Of a stretch of 64,000 bases of DNA, positions 17,462 to 27,500 are shown piece by piece. Source of the DNA: Salinicoccus cyprini (GTDB taxonomy: Bacteria > Bacillota > Bacilli > Staphylococcales > Salinicoccaceae); the NCBI RefSeq assembly GCF_007713705.1, contig NZ_VMSJ01000001.1, positions 496,001 through 560,000 of the forward strand, in the 5' to 3' direction. Under the pieces are notes generated by a model, which was not told the origin of the DNA, made no database searches, and saw nothing but the letters and a program-made list of their open reading frames with translations. Each line of letters starts with the position of its first letter. The first letter of the stretch is position 1. The position numbers and the translations under genes were made by a program.

Positions 17462-19434
17462 TGCTTTCCATGTACCATGTCATCACGTCACCGCCACCTG
17501 TGGAAGATATGAAGGGTGTCGGGCCGAAACTCCGTGACAAGCTCCTTGAACTGGATATCAGAAATGCCAATGACATCGTGTTCCATCTCCCGAGCGGCTA
17601 TGAAAACCTGAGTGTCATGGATCTGACCGAAGCCAGGCATAATGATAAGGTCACAGTGGCCGGTGACATCAAGACCGAACCGGCACTCGCCTTCTTCAGG
17701 GGCGGCAAGAGCCGTCTGACCGTATTCATGGAAGTCAACGGCATGTATGTCAAAGTCGTCTTCTTCAACCAGCCCTATCTGAAGGATAAGCTGAAGGTCG
17801 GAGGGTCAGCCAGAATATCCGGGAAGTTCAACCTCCATAAGCTTGAAATCAACGCGCAAAGGCTCATCTTCGATGCTTCCGGCGGCTTCCATGTGAAATA
17901 CCATCTTGGTGGTGTAATGCACTCGAAGACCTTCAGCAAGATAGTAGCTGAAGTGTTTGAAAAGTGCATCTTCAACTATGATCTGCCGGAAGATCTGAAG
18001 CAGAAATACCGTCTGCTCTCCATAAGGGAAGCATTATGGCATCTTCATTTTCCGAAAAACCCGCACGATATCAATGAGGCACGACGGACAATCAAGTTCT
18101 ATGAACTTTTCATCTTCCAGCTGCAGCTGATGGAGAAGCGCAGGCAGGAGCGGGTCAGGAATGAGCGGTATATCGTCGACTATGACGTCGAAGCACTCCG
18201 GGAATTCATCGACACGCTGCCATTTGAGCTCACTTCCGACCAGAAGCGGAGCGCCAATGAGATCTGCCGCGATCTGAAACAGAACATTTCGATGCACCGC
18301 CTGCTGCAGGGGGATGTCGGGAGCGGCAAGACGATCGTTGCCGGACTGGCGAGCTACGCGATCAGGACAATCGGTGAGCAGACAGCGCTGATGGTGCCGA
18401 CAGAAGTGCTTGCAAACCAGCATTACCAGTCATTCATGGAAATATTCGATGGCCGGCTCAATATCGCCAAGCTGACAGGTACGACGTCGCGCAAGGAAAA
18501 AATGTACATACAGGAAGCCCTGCGTGAAGGTGAAATAGATCTCATCATCGGCACCCATGCGCTGATAGAGGATGATGTCGTCTTCAGAAGACTTTCTCTT
18601 ATCATCACGGATGAACAGCACCGTTTCGGAGTCAACCAGAGGAAGCGGCTGAATGACAAGTCATACCGCAAGAATGTCCTCTATATGACTGCGACACCGA
18701 TTCCGAGAACACTGTCCATCACTACATTCGGCGATATGGACATTTCGATCATCAAAGAGATGCCAAAAGGGCGGAAGCCTGTAAAAACATACTGGCGGCG
18801 ATTTGATGAAACAGATGAAGTACTCGATGCACTTGCCGCTGAAATGGAGAAAGGACATAGTGCCTACATCGTGGCGCCGCTGATTGAAGAGTCGGAGACA
18901 CTGGACCTTAAAAATGTGCAGGAGATCTTCCAGCTGTTTACGGACCGTTTCGGCGAAGAGAATGTCGAACTGGTCCATGGGCGCATGAAGCCGGAGGAAA
19001 AGTCTGCCGGCATGAAGCGTTTTGAATCCCATGAAAAGCCGGTGCTTGTATCGACGACAGTAATAGAAGTCGGGATCAATGTACCAAATGCCACTTTTAT
19101 GGTAATATTTAACGCAGAACGTTTCGGTCTGTCGACACTCCATCAGCTGAGAGGACGGGTCGGCCGTAGCGACAAGCAGAGCTACTGCGTGCTGGTCAGC
19201 GACCCGAAGACGGAGAACGCCAAGCTCAGAATGGACATCATGACCAGTACGACAGACGGTTTCGAACTGAGTGAACAAGACCTTGAAATGCGGGGGCCGG
19301 GAGACTATTTCGGCGTCCGCCAGAGCGGTCTGCCCCAGTTCAAGGTGGCTGACCTGGCTGAAGATTACCGGGTACTTGAGCATGCACGGATGAGCGCAAT
19401 CGACTATGCTGCAAAAATGGAGGCGGATGGATGA
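17461..19434 (+). CDS. recG: ATP-dependent DNA helicase RecG
   Basis: A 657-residue superfamily 2 helicase, slightly shorter than the usual 680-690. The N-terminal wedge/OB region precedes Walker A (GDVGSGKT), a DEQH Walker B variant and MTATPIPRTL; QLRGRVGR is motif VI. RecG remodels stalled forks and branched DNA. I keep the ATG at 17461, which overlaps the sdaAA stop; a second ATG three codons later is possible. Its end overlaps the sortase start (ATGA). Confidence 0.96.
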   Translation: MLSMYHVITSPPPVEDMKGVGPKLRDKLLELDIRNANDIVFHLPSGYENLSVMDLTEARHNDKVTVAGDIKTEPALAFFRGGKSRLTVFMEVNGMYVKVVFFNQPYLKDKLKVGGSARISGKFNLHKLEINAQRLIFDASGGFHVKYHLGGVMHSKTFSKIVAEVFEKCIFNYDLPEDLKQKYRLLSIREALWHLHFPKNPHDINEARRTIKFYELFIFQLQLMEKRRQERVRNERYIVDYDVEALREFIDTLPFELTSDQKRSANEICRDLKQNISMHRLLQGDVGSGKTIVAGLASYAIRTIGEQTALMVPTEVLANQHYQSFMEIFDGRLNIAKLTGTTSRKEKMYIQEALREGEIDLIIGTHALIEDDVVFRRLSLIITDEQHRFGVNQRKRLNDKSYRKNVLYMTATPIPRTLSITTFGDMDISIIKEMPKGRKPVKTYWRRFDETDEVLDALAAEMEKGHSAYIVAPLIEESETLDLKNVQEIFQLFTDRFGEENVELVHGRMKPEEKSAGMKRFESHEKPVLVSTTVIEVGINVPNATFMVIFNAERFGLSTLHQLRGRVGRSDKQSYCVLVSDPKTENAKLRMDIMTSTTDGFELSEQDLEMRGPGDYFGVRQSGLPQFKVADLAEDYRVLEHARMSAIDYAAKMEADG

Positions 19435-20108
19435 AGTATGCTCTTAGGATTTTCGGCATCGTATTGATACTTTCAGGTGTCATGCTGTTCTTTTGGCAGG
19501 ATATCCGTGAAATGTTCACGGATCGCGTAAACGACCGGGTCATTGAGGCCTATCATCAGGGGGACCGTGACGTCCAGGTGAACCCGCTCGAATCATTTGT
19601 CACCGGAATTGAAGATGGCGGAGAAGTGACAGATGCCGAAGGTGCTTCTGGCACGTCAGATGCGTCAAGTGAGACCGGACCGGCAGAATTCAACATGGAT
19701 AATGTGGCCGGCATCCTTTCGATAGCTTCAGCAGACATCAGAGAACCGGTTTTCAGAGGGCCGGTGACGGAAAGCAACCTGAGGAGGGGTCTGTCCTTTG
19801 TTGATGCAGGTGACCATGTCGGCATGCAGAACATCCCGATAGCAGGCCATCGTGTGGAAGGCATCGGCATCCGGTTCAATCATTTGGATCGTGCTTCTGT
19901 CGGGGATGTGGTTACCTTCGACACTGCCGAAGGTACACGGACATACGAAATCACCGATATATTCGAGGTGGACCCTTCCCAGGTCGAGGTGCTGGACCAG
20001 AAGGCAGGGGAGCCAAAGCAGCTTACGCTGATCACATGTGAGGACTATAATCCCGAAACGCTGCTCTTCGAGAAGCGGCTCATCGTCAGAGCGGCAATAG
20101 TGGAGTGA
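19431..20108 (+). CDS. srtA: Class A sortase
   Basis: A 225-residue sortase with one N-terminal membrane helix (about 5-23), an acidic Ser/Gly-rich linker and a catalytic domain from about 85. The triad is visible: His140 (IPIAGHR), Cys203 (TLITCEDYN) and Arg216 (FEKRLIV). The TLITC...EKR ending matches S. aureus SrtA closely. SrtA joins LPXTG-type surface proteins to peptidoglycan. The ATG overlaps the recG TGA, so it is co-transcribed with recG, an unusual location. No LPXTG substrate is encoded here. Confidence 0.93.
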   Translation: MKYALRIFGIVLILSGVMLFFWQDIREMFTDRVNDRVIEAYHQGDRDVQVNPLESFVTGIEDGGEVTDAEGASGTSDASSETGPAEFNMDNVAGILSIASADIREPVFRGPVTESNLRRGLSFVDAGDHVGMQNIPIAGHRVEGIGIRFNHLDRASVGDVVTFDTAEGTRTYEITDIFEVDPSQVEVLDQKAGEPKQLTLITCEDYNPETLLFEKRLIVRAAIVE

Positions 20109-20114
20109 TGGAAT

Positions 20115-20154
20115 GGTGCATGCCCCGAAACCGGGCCGTGCACCTTTTTTATTT
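20115..20154 (+). terminator. Terminator after srtA
   Basis: Outer arms GGTGCA (20115-20120) and TGCACC (20139-20144) with inner CCCG/CGGG pairing, followed by six T and ATTTT. It separates the sdaAB-srtA transcript from fapR. Confidence 0.9.
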
Positions 20155-20172
20155 TCCCATGCCAGAAATTGT

Positions 20173-20201
20173 TTGAAATCGCCAAAGCAGTTATATATAC
20201 T
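20173..20201 (+). promoter_or_regulatory. Promoter of the fapR operon
   Basis: TTGAAA (20173-20178), 17-base spacer, TATACT (20196-20201). The FapR operator starts five bases after the -10 box, over the expected transcription start. Confidence 0.8.
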
Positions 20202-20205
20202 GATG

Positions 20206-20222
20206 TTAGTACCAACTACTAA
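20206..20222 (+). promoter_or_regulatory. FapR operator
   Basis: TTAGTACCAACTACTAA, a 17-base imperfect palindrome that matches the FapR consensus (TTAGTACC-N-TACTAA) known from bacilli and staphylococci. Its position over the start site predicts repression of fapR-plsX-fabD-fabG-acpP, relieved by malonyl-CoA or malonyl-ACP. Confidence 0.93.
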
Positions 20223-20235
20223 ATGAGGTTGACTT

Positions 20236-20808
20236 ATGGCGAAATATAAGAAAAGAGAACGCCAGGAACTTCTGATCGAAAAAGTATCGACAGATCCCTT
20301 CCTGACTGATGAGCGGTTATCTGAAATGTTTGAGGTCAGTATACAGACGATCCGGCTGGACCGTCTGGAATTGAATATCCCCGAGCTTCGGGAACGCATC
20401 AAGCATGTGGCCAGGGAGGAGACGGACAAGATCCGGAGCCTTTCACTGCAGGAAGTGGTCGGCGAGATCATTGATATCGAACTCAACCATCATGCACTGT
20501 CACTCTTTATTGTAGAGGAGGGCCATGTGTTCAGGAAGAATCAGATTGCCCGTGGGCATTATCTGTTTGCTCAGGCCAATTCCCTATGTGTCGCCGTCAT
20601 CGATGAGCCGCTGGCGCTGACGAAATCGGCGCAGATAGAGTTCATCAAGCCGGCAAAGCTTGGCGACAAGGTGATATCAAAGGCAGTAGTCGAGAAGATG
20701 GAAGGCAGGATTGCCGCCATTACAGTCGAATCGAAAATTGAACAGCGTCTCGTATTCAAAGGGCGTTTTGAAATGTACTATACAGGTGAAGGTGAAAAAA
20801 ATGGTTAA
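20236..20808 (+). CDS. fapR: Fatty acid and phospholipid biosynthesis regulator FapR
   Basis: A 190-residue repressor: N-terminal DeoR-like helix-turn-helix (about 22-50, [19 protein letters not shown]) and C-terminal HotDog effector domain that binds malonyl-CoA. The operator directly upstream shows autoregulation. It overlaps the plsX start by eight bases. The fapR-plsX-fabD-fabG-acpP order is the standard Firmicutes lipid operon. Confidence 0.97.
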   Translation: MAKYKKRERQELLIEKVSTDPFLTDERLSEMFEVSIQTIRLDRLELNIPELRERIKHVAREETDKIRSLSLQEVVGEIIDIELNHHALSLFIVEEGHVFRKNQIARGHYLFAQANSLCVAVIDEPLALTKSAQIEFIKPAKLGDKVISKAVVEKMEGRIAAITVESKIEQRLVFKGRFEMYYTGEGEKNG

Positions 20809-21784
20809 AATTGCAGTCGATCTAATGGGTGGAGACAATGCACCTCACGAAATTGAGAAGGGCGTACTACAGGCTGTCGAAGCGGACCAGTCGATTGAAA
20901 TACTGCTCTTCGGTCTCGAAGGCGCCTATACGGGCGACCATCCCCGCATACAGTTCATCGAAGTCAGTGAAAAGATCGAATCGGAAGATGACCCTGTCCG
21001 TTCAGTGAGAAGGAAGAAGGACAGCTCACTTGTCAGGGCTTGCCAGGCGGTCAAGGATAAGGAGGCGGACGCCTGCATCTCAGCCGGCAACACGGGCGCG
21101 CTGATGAGTGCCGGGCTGTTTGTGGTCGGCCGCATCAAAGGCATCGAACGTCCGGCCATCGGAACACTGCTGCCTACGACGCATGCAAGCGGCAAAGGCA
21201 TGATGCTGCTTGATATGGGTGCCAATGTCGACAATAAGCCGAAGCATCTCTACCAGTTTGCGGTCATGGCGGATCTATACATGCGGGACAATGAGGGCCG
21301 CAGCAATCCGACCATCGGGCTTGTCAATAATGGCAGCGAAGAGAACAAGGGCAGCGAAATGACGAAAGAGACGTTCAGGATGCTGAAGGAGAGCGATCTG
21401 AATTTCACCGGCAACTTCGAAACACGGGATATCCTCTCCGGCAAGGTGGATATTGCAGTGACGGATGGATTCACCGGCAATATCATACTTAAAACAATCG
21501 AAGGCACTGCCATGGCACTCATGGGGGAAGTGAAGCATGCTTTTCTCAAGAACGCCAAAAACAAGATTGCAGCACTGATACTGAAAAAGGATGTACAGGG
21601 CATCAGGGATCTGCTCGACTACCGTCATTACGGTGGCGCGCCTCTGCTCGGACTGGATGGCAATGTTCTGAAGGCCCATGGATCGAGCGACAGTACGGCG
21701 ATTGTATCGGCCATCAGGCAGGCGAAGAGAATGGCCCGGTCTGATGCCATAAACAAGATCAAGGAAAGTGTGGGAGAGGAATGA
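20801..21784 (+). CDS. plsX: Phosphate acyltransferase PlsX
   Basis: The start is the ATG at 20801 ([15 protein letters not shown]), within the end of fapR; the longer frame reads through fapR. The 327-residue enzyme makes acyl-phosphate from acyl-ACP, the donor for PlsY in phospholipid synthesis. Typical motifs are [18 protein letters not shown] and [13 protein letters not shown]. Its TGA overlaps the fabD ATG. Confidence 0.96.
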   Translation: MVKIAVDLMGGDNAPHEIEKGVLQAVEADQSIEILLFGLEGAYTGDHPRIQFIEVSEKIESEDDPVRSVRRKKDSSLVRACQAVKDKEADACISAGNTGALMSAGLFVVGRIKGIERPAIGTLLPTTHASGKGMMLLDMGANVDNKPKHLYQFAVMADLYMRDNEGRSNPTIGLVNNGSEENKGSEMTKETFRMLKESDLNFTGNFETRDILSGKVDIAVTDGFTGNIILKTIEGTAMALMGEVKHAFLKNAKNKIAALILKKDVQGIRDLLDYRHYGGAPLLGLDGNVLKAHGSSDSTAIVSAIRQAKRMARSDAINKIKESVGEE

Positions 21785-22686
21785 AGAAACTGATTCTATT
21801 TCCAGGCCAGGGCGCACAGTACAGCGGAATGGCCAAGGATATATATGAGAATTCCCCGGAGGGACGGACGCTGCTTGATGAAGTGTTCATGAATGTGGAC
21901 TTCGATCTGAAATCGATCATGTTCGAGGACGATGCACGTCTGAACCAGACGGAATATACACAGCCCGCCCTGTTTGCGCACAGCCTTGCGGTGCTTGCAG
22001 CAACAGGCATCAAGGGCGATATCGTGCTTGGGCACAGCCTCGGCGAACTGCCGGCGCTTGTTCATGCCGGTGTCCTGAGTGTCAGGGATGGTGTAAGGAT
22101 TGTTGCAAAGCGCGGCGAATTGATGGCCGGGAGTGAAGGCGGCGGCATGGCAGCTGTCATCGGCATGGAGCGCGAGGCGCTTGAAGCACTGTGTGCATCC
22201 CTTTCTGACGACACACGCAGAATACAGCCTGCCAATATCAACGCACCGGACCAGATTGTCGTTTCCGGCGATCGTGGACTGATCGAGTCTTTTACAGCTG
22301 AAGCGAAATCGCATGGCGCGCGGAAAGTGATGCCGCTGAACGTATCGGGCGCATTCCATTCCTACCTGATGGAACCGGCCCAGCAGGCGTTCAGGGATTT
22401 TGTCAGTGGCATCGAATTCAATGCACCGGTCATCCCGGTCATACAGAATGTCTCGGCAAAGCCCGAGACGGACCCGGAAACAATCAGAGCACAGCTCATC
22501 GATCAGCTGACACATCCGGTGCGCTTCGTCGAATGTGTCGAAGCAGCAGTGGAACAGGGTGTGACGGAAGCGGTCGAAGTCGGACCGAAGAAAGTACTGA
22601 ACGGACTGGTAAGAAAAATAGATCGTTCCATCAAAACATCCAATATTGATACAATGGAACAGGTAAAGGAGTTCAACAATGGGTAA
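21781..22686 (+). CDS. fabD: Malonyl-CoA:ACP transacylase
   Basis: A 301-residue acyltransferase with the nucleophile elbow GHSLGE (catalytic Ser), an N-terminal [11 protein letters not shown] motif and the catalytic His in SGAFHSYLM. It transfers malonyl from CoA to ACP. The start overlaps plsX (ATGA) and the end overlaps fabG by eight bases. Confidence 0.96.
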   Translation: MKKLILFPGQGAQYSGMAKDIYENSPEGRTLLDEVFMNVDFDLKSIMFEDDARLNQTEYTQPALFAHSLAVLAATGIKGDIVLGHSLGELPALVHAGVLSVRDGVRIVAKRGELMAGSEGGGMAAVIGMEREALEALCASLSDDTRRIQPANINAPDQIVVSGDRGLIESFTAEAKSHGARKVMPLNVSGAFHSYLMEPAQQAFRDFVSGIEFNAPVIPVIQNVSAKPETDPETIRAQLIDQLTHPVRFVECVEAAVEQGVTEAVEVGPKKVLNGLVRKIDRSIKTSNIDTMEQVKEFNNG

Positions 22687-23416
22687 TATCGCACTCGTAA
22701 CAGGCGCATCAAGAGGCATCGGCAGAAGCATCGCACTGAAGCTTGCAGAAAACGGCTACACGGTCATCGTCAACTATTCCGGTTCAAAGGATAAGGCAGA
22801 AGCTGTCGTATCCGAAATTGAAGCATCAGGGGGCACGGCGGAAGCGGTGCAGTGCCATGTCCAGAACTTCGATGACGTAAAAGCAATGGTCAAGCATATT
22901 ACGGATACGCATGGTTCCATTGATGTTGTCGTCAATAATGCCGGAGTGACTAAAGACAACCTGCTGATGAGAATGAAAGAGGCCGAATGGGATCAGGTCG
23001 TAGACGTCAATCTCAAAGGGACATTCAATGTCATACAGAACGTCGCCCGCCCGATGATCCGCCAGAAGGGCGGCCGGATCATCAACGTATCGAGCATCGT
23101 CGGTTCACTCGGCAATGCCGGCCAGACGAACTATGTCGCTTCAAAGGCAGGCATCGACGGCATGACGAAATCGGTTGCCAGAGAACTTGCGCCGAAAGGC
23201 ATCACGGTCAATGCCGTGGCGCCGGGATTCATCGAAAGCGACATGACGGATGTACTGTCCGATGAGATCAAATCGCAGATGCTTTCCCAGATACCATTAA
23301 ACCATTTCGGCAGTACGGATGATATTTCCGAGACGATTGCGTTTCTGGCATCCGGTTCCGCCCGCTATATTACCGGTCAGACCATTCATGTAAATGGTGG
23401 TATGTACATGGGCTAG
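22679..23416 (+). CDS. fabG: 3-oxoacyl-ACP reductase
   Basis: A 245-residue short-chain dehydrogenase with the NADPH loop GASRGIG, the NNAG motif, catalytic Ser in NVSSIVGS and Tyr/Lys in YVASKAG. It reduces beta-ketoacyl-ACP in fatty-acid elongation. It is 34 bases ahead of acpP. Confidence 0.96.
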   Translation: MGNIALVTGASRGIGRSIALKLAENGYTVIVNYSGSKDKAEAVVSEIEASGGTAEAVQCHVQNFDDVKAMVKHITDTHGSIDVVVNNAGVTKDNLLMRMKEAEWDQVVDVNLKGTFNVIQNVARPMIRQKGGRIINVSSIVGSLGNAGQTNYVASKAGIDGMTKSVARELAPKGITVNAVAPGFIESDMTDVLSDEIKSQMLSQIPLNHFGSTDDISETIAFLASGSARYITGQTIHVNGGMYMG

Positions 23417-23450
23417 ACCCTGTGGTACCATTGGAGGGAGGTGAAGAATA

Positions 23451-23687
23451 ATGGCAAACTTTGATAAAGTAAAAGACATCATCGTGGACAAACTTGGAAT
23501 CGATGAGGAAAAAGTAACAAGAGATGCATCTTTCAAGGATGACCTTGGTGCAGACTCTCTAGATATCGCTGAGCTTGTTATGGAACTTGAAGATGAGTTC
23601 GAAATGGAAATTCCGGATGAGGAAGCTGAAAAGATCAACACAGTAGGCGACGCTCTGGATTACATCGACAAACTGGACGCGAAGTAA
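23451..23687 (+). CDS. acpP: Acyl carrier protein
   Basis: A 78-residue acidic helical protein with the phosphopantetheine site GADSLD, Ser36. A strong ribosome site (ggagggaggtg) and codon use richer in A/T than its neighbours fit a highly made protein. It is closed by a terminator, ending the FapR operon. Confidence 0.97.
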   Translation: MANFDKVKDIIVDKLGIDEEKVTRDASFKDDLGADSLDIAELVMELEDEFEMEIPDEEAEKINTVGDALDYIDKLDAK

Positions 23688-23691
23688 TGAT

Positions 23692-23722
23692 AAAATCCAC
23701 TTTTCGAAGTGGATTTTATTTT
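23692..23722 (+). terminator. Terminator after acpP
   Basis: Perfect 11-base stem AAAATCCACTT / AAGTGGATTTT around a TTCG tetraloop, followed by ATTTTTAT. It starts five bases after the acpP stop. Confidence 0.93.
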
Positions 23723-23780
23723 TATGCTAAAACTTTTATTCATCATGACAATCATTTAAAATAGTGGAATGGAGGCGGAT

Positions 23781-24563
23781 ATGATGACCAGCAGAATGAC
23801 TTTCAAAGCAATTGAACAGCGTATCGACAAGGACAGGCATGCAAAGCGTGGACTCGCAAAATTCCGTCAGGAATTCAAGGCATTCATCAGTCGGACGGGC
23901 ATAGAGACCCGGGATGAGGCACAGTATGTACAGGCATTCATGCACAGCTCCTACATCAATGATCTGCAGATGGACAAGATATACAACAACGAGCGTCTGG
24001 AATTTCTCGGGGACGCTGTACTAGAATTGATGGTTTCAGATTATATATATGAGCGATTCAAAGAATTGCCGGAAGGCGACCTGACCAAACTCAGAGCCAA
24101 TATAGTATGTGAACCCTCACTTGTAGTATTCGCAGAAAAACTTCATATGCAGCCTTTGATACTGCTCGGCAGAGGTGAGGAGAAGACGGGCGGACGTGAA
24201 CGCCCATCCATCGTCTCCGACACATTCGAGGCATTTCTCGGTGCACTCTATCTGGATCAGGGTGCGGATGCAGCAAGAGGCTTCCTTGAACGCCATGTAT
24301 TCCCTGAAGTGAAAGATAGAGACTATAATGCGGTCGTCGACTATAAGACCGCCCTTCAGGAGAGGATGCACAGGACGCATGGACAGAGTGTTGCATACCA
24401 GCTGCTCGAATCCACGGGTCCGAGCCACGACAAGACGTTCGTGACAGGTGTATTCACTGATGGAGCCATGATCGGCAAAGGTTCCGGACGCTCCAAGAAG
24501 GAGTCGGAACAGAAGGCCGCACGGCATGCTCTCGGAGAAATGGACGATAGGGAGAAACAGTAA
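23781..24563 (+). CDS. rnc: Ribonuclease III
   Basis: I prefer the ATG at 23781, five bases after GGAGG (23771-23775); the adjacent ATG at 23784 is equally possible, while the ATG at 23769 precedes that site. The roughly 260-residue enzyme has the RNase III signature NERLEFLGDAVLE (from about residue 70) and a C-terminal double-stranded RNA-binding domain (about 185-255). It processes rRNA precursors and degrades duplex RNA. rnc-smc-ftsY is conserved, and the stop overlaps the smc ATG. Confidence 0.94.
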   Translation: MMTSRMTFKAIEQRIDKDRHAKRGLAKFRQEFKAFISRTGIETRDEAQYVQAFMHSSYINDLQMDKIYNNERLEFLGDAVLELMVSDYIYERFKELPEGDLTKLRANIVCEPSLVVFAEKLHMQPLILLGRGEEKTGGRERPSIVSDTFEAFLGALYLDQGADAARGFLERHVFPEVKDRDYNAVVDYKTALQERMHRTHGQSVAYQLLESTGPSHDKTFVTGVFTDGAMIGKGSGRSKKESEQKAARHALGEMDDREKQ

Positions 24564-27500
24564 TGGTATATTTGAAAGCAATAGAAGCACATGGCTTCAA
24601 GTCATTCGCCGACAAGGTGGACATACGATTTGATGCCGGGGTCACCGCGGTGGTCGGCCCGAATGGTAGTGGAAAAAGCAACATCACCGATGCCATCCGC
24701 TGGGTGCTCGGTGAACAGTCAGCGCGCTCCATACGCGGCGTCAAGATGGAGGATGTCATATTCAACGGTACAACAGACCGCAAGCCGATGAATCATGCCT
24801 ACGTCAGACTGTCACTCGACAACACGGCACGCACGCTGCAGATGGATGCGGACGTGGTGCACATCACGAGAAAGCTCTACCGCAATGGAGACAGCGAGTA
24901 TTTCATCAACAATGACAGAAGCCGACTGAAGGAGATCAATGAACTGTTCCTCGATTCCGGACTTGGCCGCAATGCATTCAACATCATTTCGCAGGGCGAA
25001 GTGGATGAAGTATTGAACGCCAAGCCCGACCAGAGGCGCGGGCTGATCGAAGAGGCCGCCGGCGTGATGAAATACAAGCTCCGCAAGAAGGAGTCGGAAA
25101 GACGGCTTGAGGATACTGCCGGCAACCTGGACCGTGTCCATGACATCATCCACGAACTGGAGTCGCGGGTCCATCGTCTGGAGCGGGAAAGTGCCAACGC
25201 CAAGGAGTATCTTGCGCTGAAGGATGAGATGCGCCAGAGCGATATCGAAGTGACGGTCCACGATGTGGATGCGCTGCTCGCCATGCTCGAAACAGAGACG
25301 CAGTCGCTTTCATCAGTGGAGCAGTCCATCGCAGCCGACCGTGAGGCACTCGCGGACATCGAAGCACGCATGACCGGACTCGCAGAGAAAAGGGATGAAC
25401 ACGACCGTAGAAACCGTACACTCAATGCCAGGCTGGTCGAACTGTCCAAGAAGCTCGAGCAGACCAATGGACAGATTGCGCTCTACAAGGAGCGGAAGGA
25501 CAACAAGGGCCAGGCGAGCGAAGATCTGAAAGTACGGCTCGAGAATTCAAAGGAACGGCATGATAGTCTCCGTCAGCAGCAGGCGGAAGTCCTCGAGACG
25601 CTCGGCGCGCTCGAACGGACGGCTCAGAATCTGGAGCAGGCCATCAAGGACACACGGAAAGAACGCCAGGAACTGATGAAGGACCAGAGTGGCGAGATCG
25701 AGCAGCTGAAGGACCAGTACTACGATCTGATGGTTCGGAAGACGACGCTCGAAAATGAATACCGCCGTGCAGAAGACGAGAAATCAAGGCTTGGAGACAG
25801 CATTCGTCAGAAGCAGGAACGGCTCGCATCTCTCAAGTCGGGCCTGAAGGAAGAAAAGGCGCGTCTTCAGACTTTGCAGCAGCAGTATGATGAAACACGC
25901 AGTACGCTGTCCGGAAAGCGGGAGGCATTCCAGGAAACAGACGGCAGAGTGGCCAAGCTCAAGTCCCAGTATGACAAGGAGCGGGAAAAGCTCGATACTG
26001 CGAAACGCTATATCGAGCAGCAGTCATCAAAACTCGAAATGCTGACCACCATGCAGAATGAATACCGTGGATACTATCCCGGTGCACGCTTCATTCTGAA
26101 AAACCGCAAGCCGTCGGACGGCATCGTCGGATCGGTCGGCGAGCTGCTGTCGACAGACGGTGAATATGTCAGAGCGCTCGATACTGCGCTTGGTGCACAA
26201 GCCCAGAATATCGTGGCAGCAGACGAGCATAGTGCCAAGCAGGCCATCAGACGGCTGAAGGATGCCAAGGCAGGGTTTGCAACGTTCCTGCCGATGGATA
26301 TCATCCGCCACAAGCATATCCATTCCGATATCCAAAGTACGATCAGCCGTACGTCCATCGATGTACAGATCATGTCGGAGATTGTCCAGTATGAAGTGGA
26401 CATTCCGAATATTGTATCCCATCTGCTCGGCACGACCCTTGTTACACAGTCGATGGATGATGCGACACAGCTTGCCCGTGAAATCGGCCATAAGCTGCGC
26501 ATTGTGACTGTCGATGGTGAAACCATCATGCCGGGTGGTGCAATGTCGGGCGGCTCCAGAAATTCCAAAAGCTCCATCATCGAAAGCCAGCGTGAACATC
26601 AGGAAACGAAAGAGAAGCTTGAAGCATACCAGGAAAAAACACGGCACATGTCACAGTCCGTCACCCGGCTCGGGGAAGCGCTGGCGGATCAGATGCTTCA
26701 GAAGGACAAGCTTGAATCGGAAGGCAGGGAGATTGCCGAGCAGAATGAGACCTGTCATGCTGAGATCGGCCGCCTCACCTACCAGATAGAGGCAAAAGAA
26801 GAGAATGCGGCCATCCTTGAAGCAGAACTGAAGGCGATTGATGCGCCGCTTGATACCGGTGATCATGCTGAACAGATCAAGGCTGTCACAGCTGATCTTG
26901 AAGCACTAAATGCACGGATCAGAAGAATGAGTGCTTCCGATAAGGATAAGAAGGAGACGCTGCGGCAGCTTACAGATGAAGGCCATGCAATGGAACGGGA
27001 GCTTGCGACGGTCAAAGAACGTCTTAATCATTCGAGGAACGAAGCAGAACGTCTCGCAGCGGAACTGGCAGATGCACTATCGGCAGTCCAGGATATCACC
27101 GACCGCCAGAAGATGCTCGAGCAGGATATCGGCACGCTTGATATCGAAGCGCTTGAAGCACAGCGCGCCACATTGGAGCAGCAGGTTGCCGAGCTCTATG
27201 AAGCAACCGAAGAGGCGGCAGCCCTGCAGCACGGTTTGAAGCAGGAGTACGCCGGGCTGCAGGAAGCAAAGGACGACCATCTGAAGCGTCTGGATGCTCT
27301 GCAGGATGCTCGCAGGAAGCACAGCGGCACGAAGGAAAAGTTGGATGTACAGATTGAACAGAAGATCGAATATTTATCGGAAACATATAAAATGACGTAT
27401 GATAGAGCGAGAGAGGAATATCAGGACTTCTCGAACATCGACCAGAAGCGGATGAAGATATCGCTGAACAGGAAGAGCATCGAAGAACTGGGACCGGTGA

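Noticed and set aside
18661-19383. 240-residue minus-strand ORF opposite recG
   Set aside because: Antisense shadow of a strongly supported helicase gene, Cys/His-rich with no domain.
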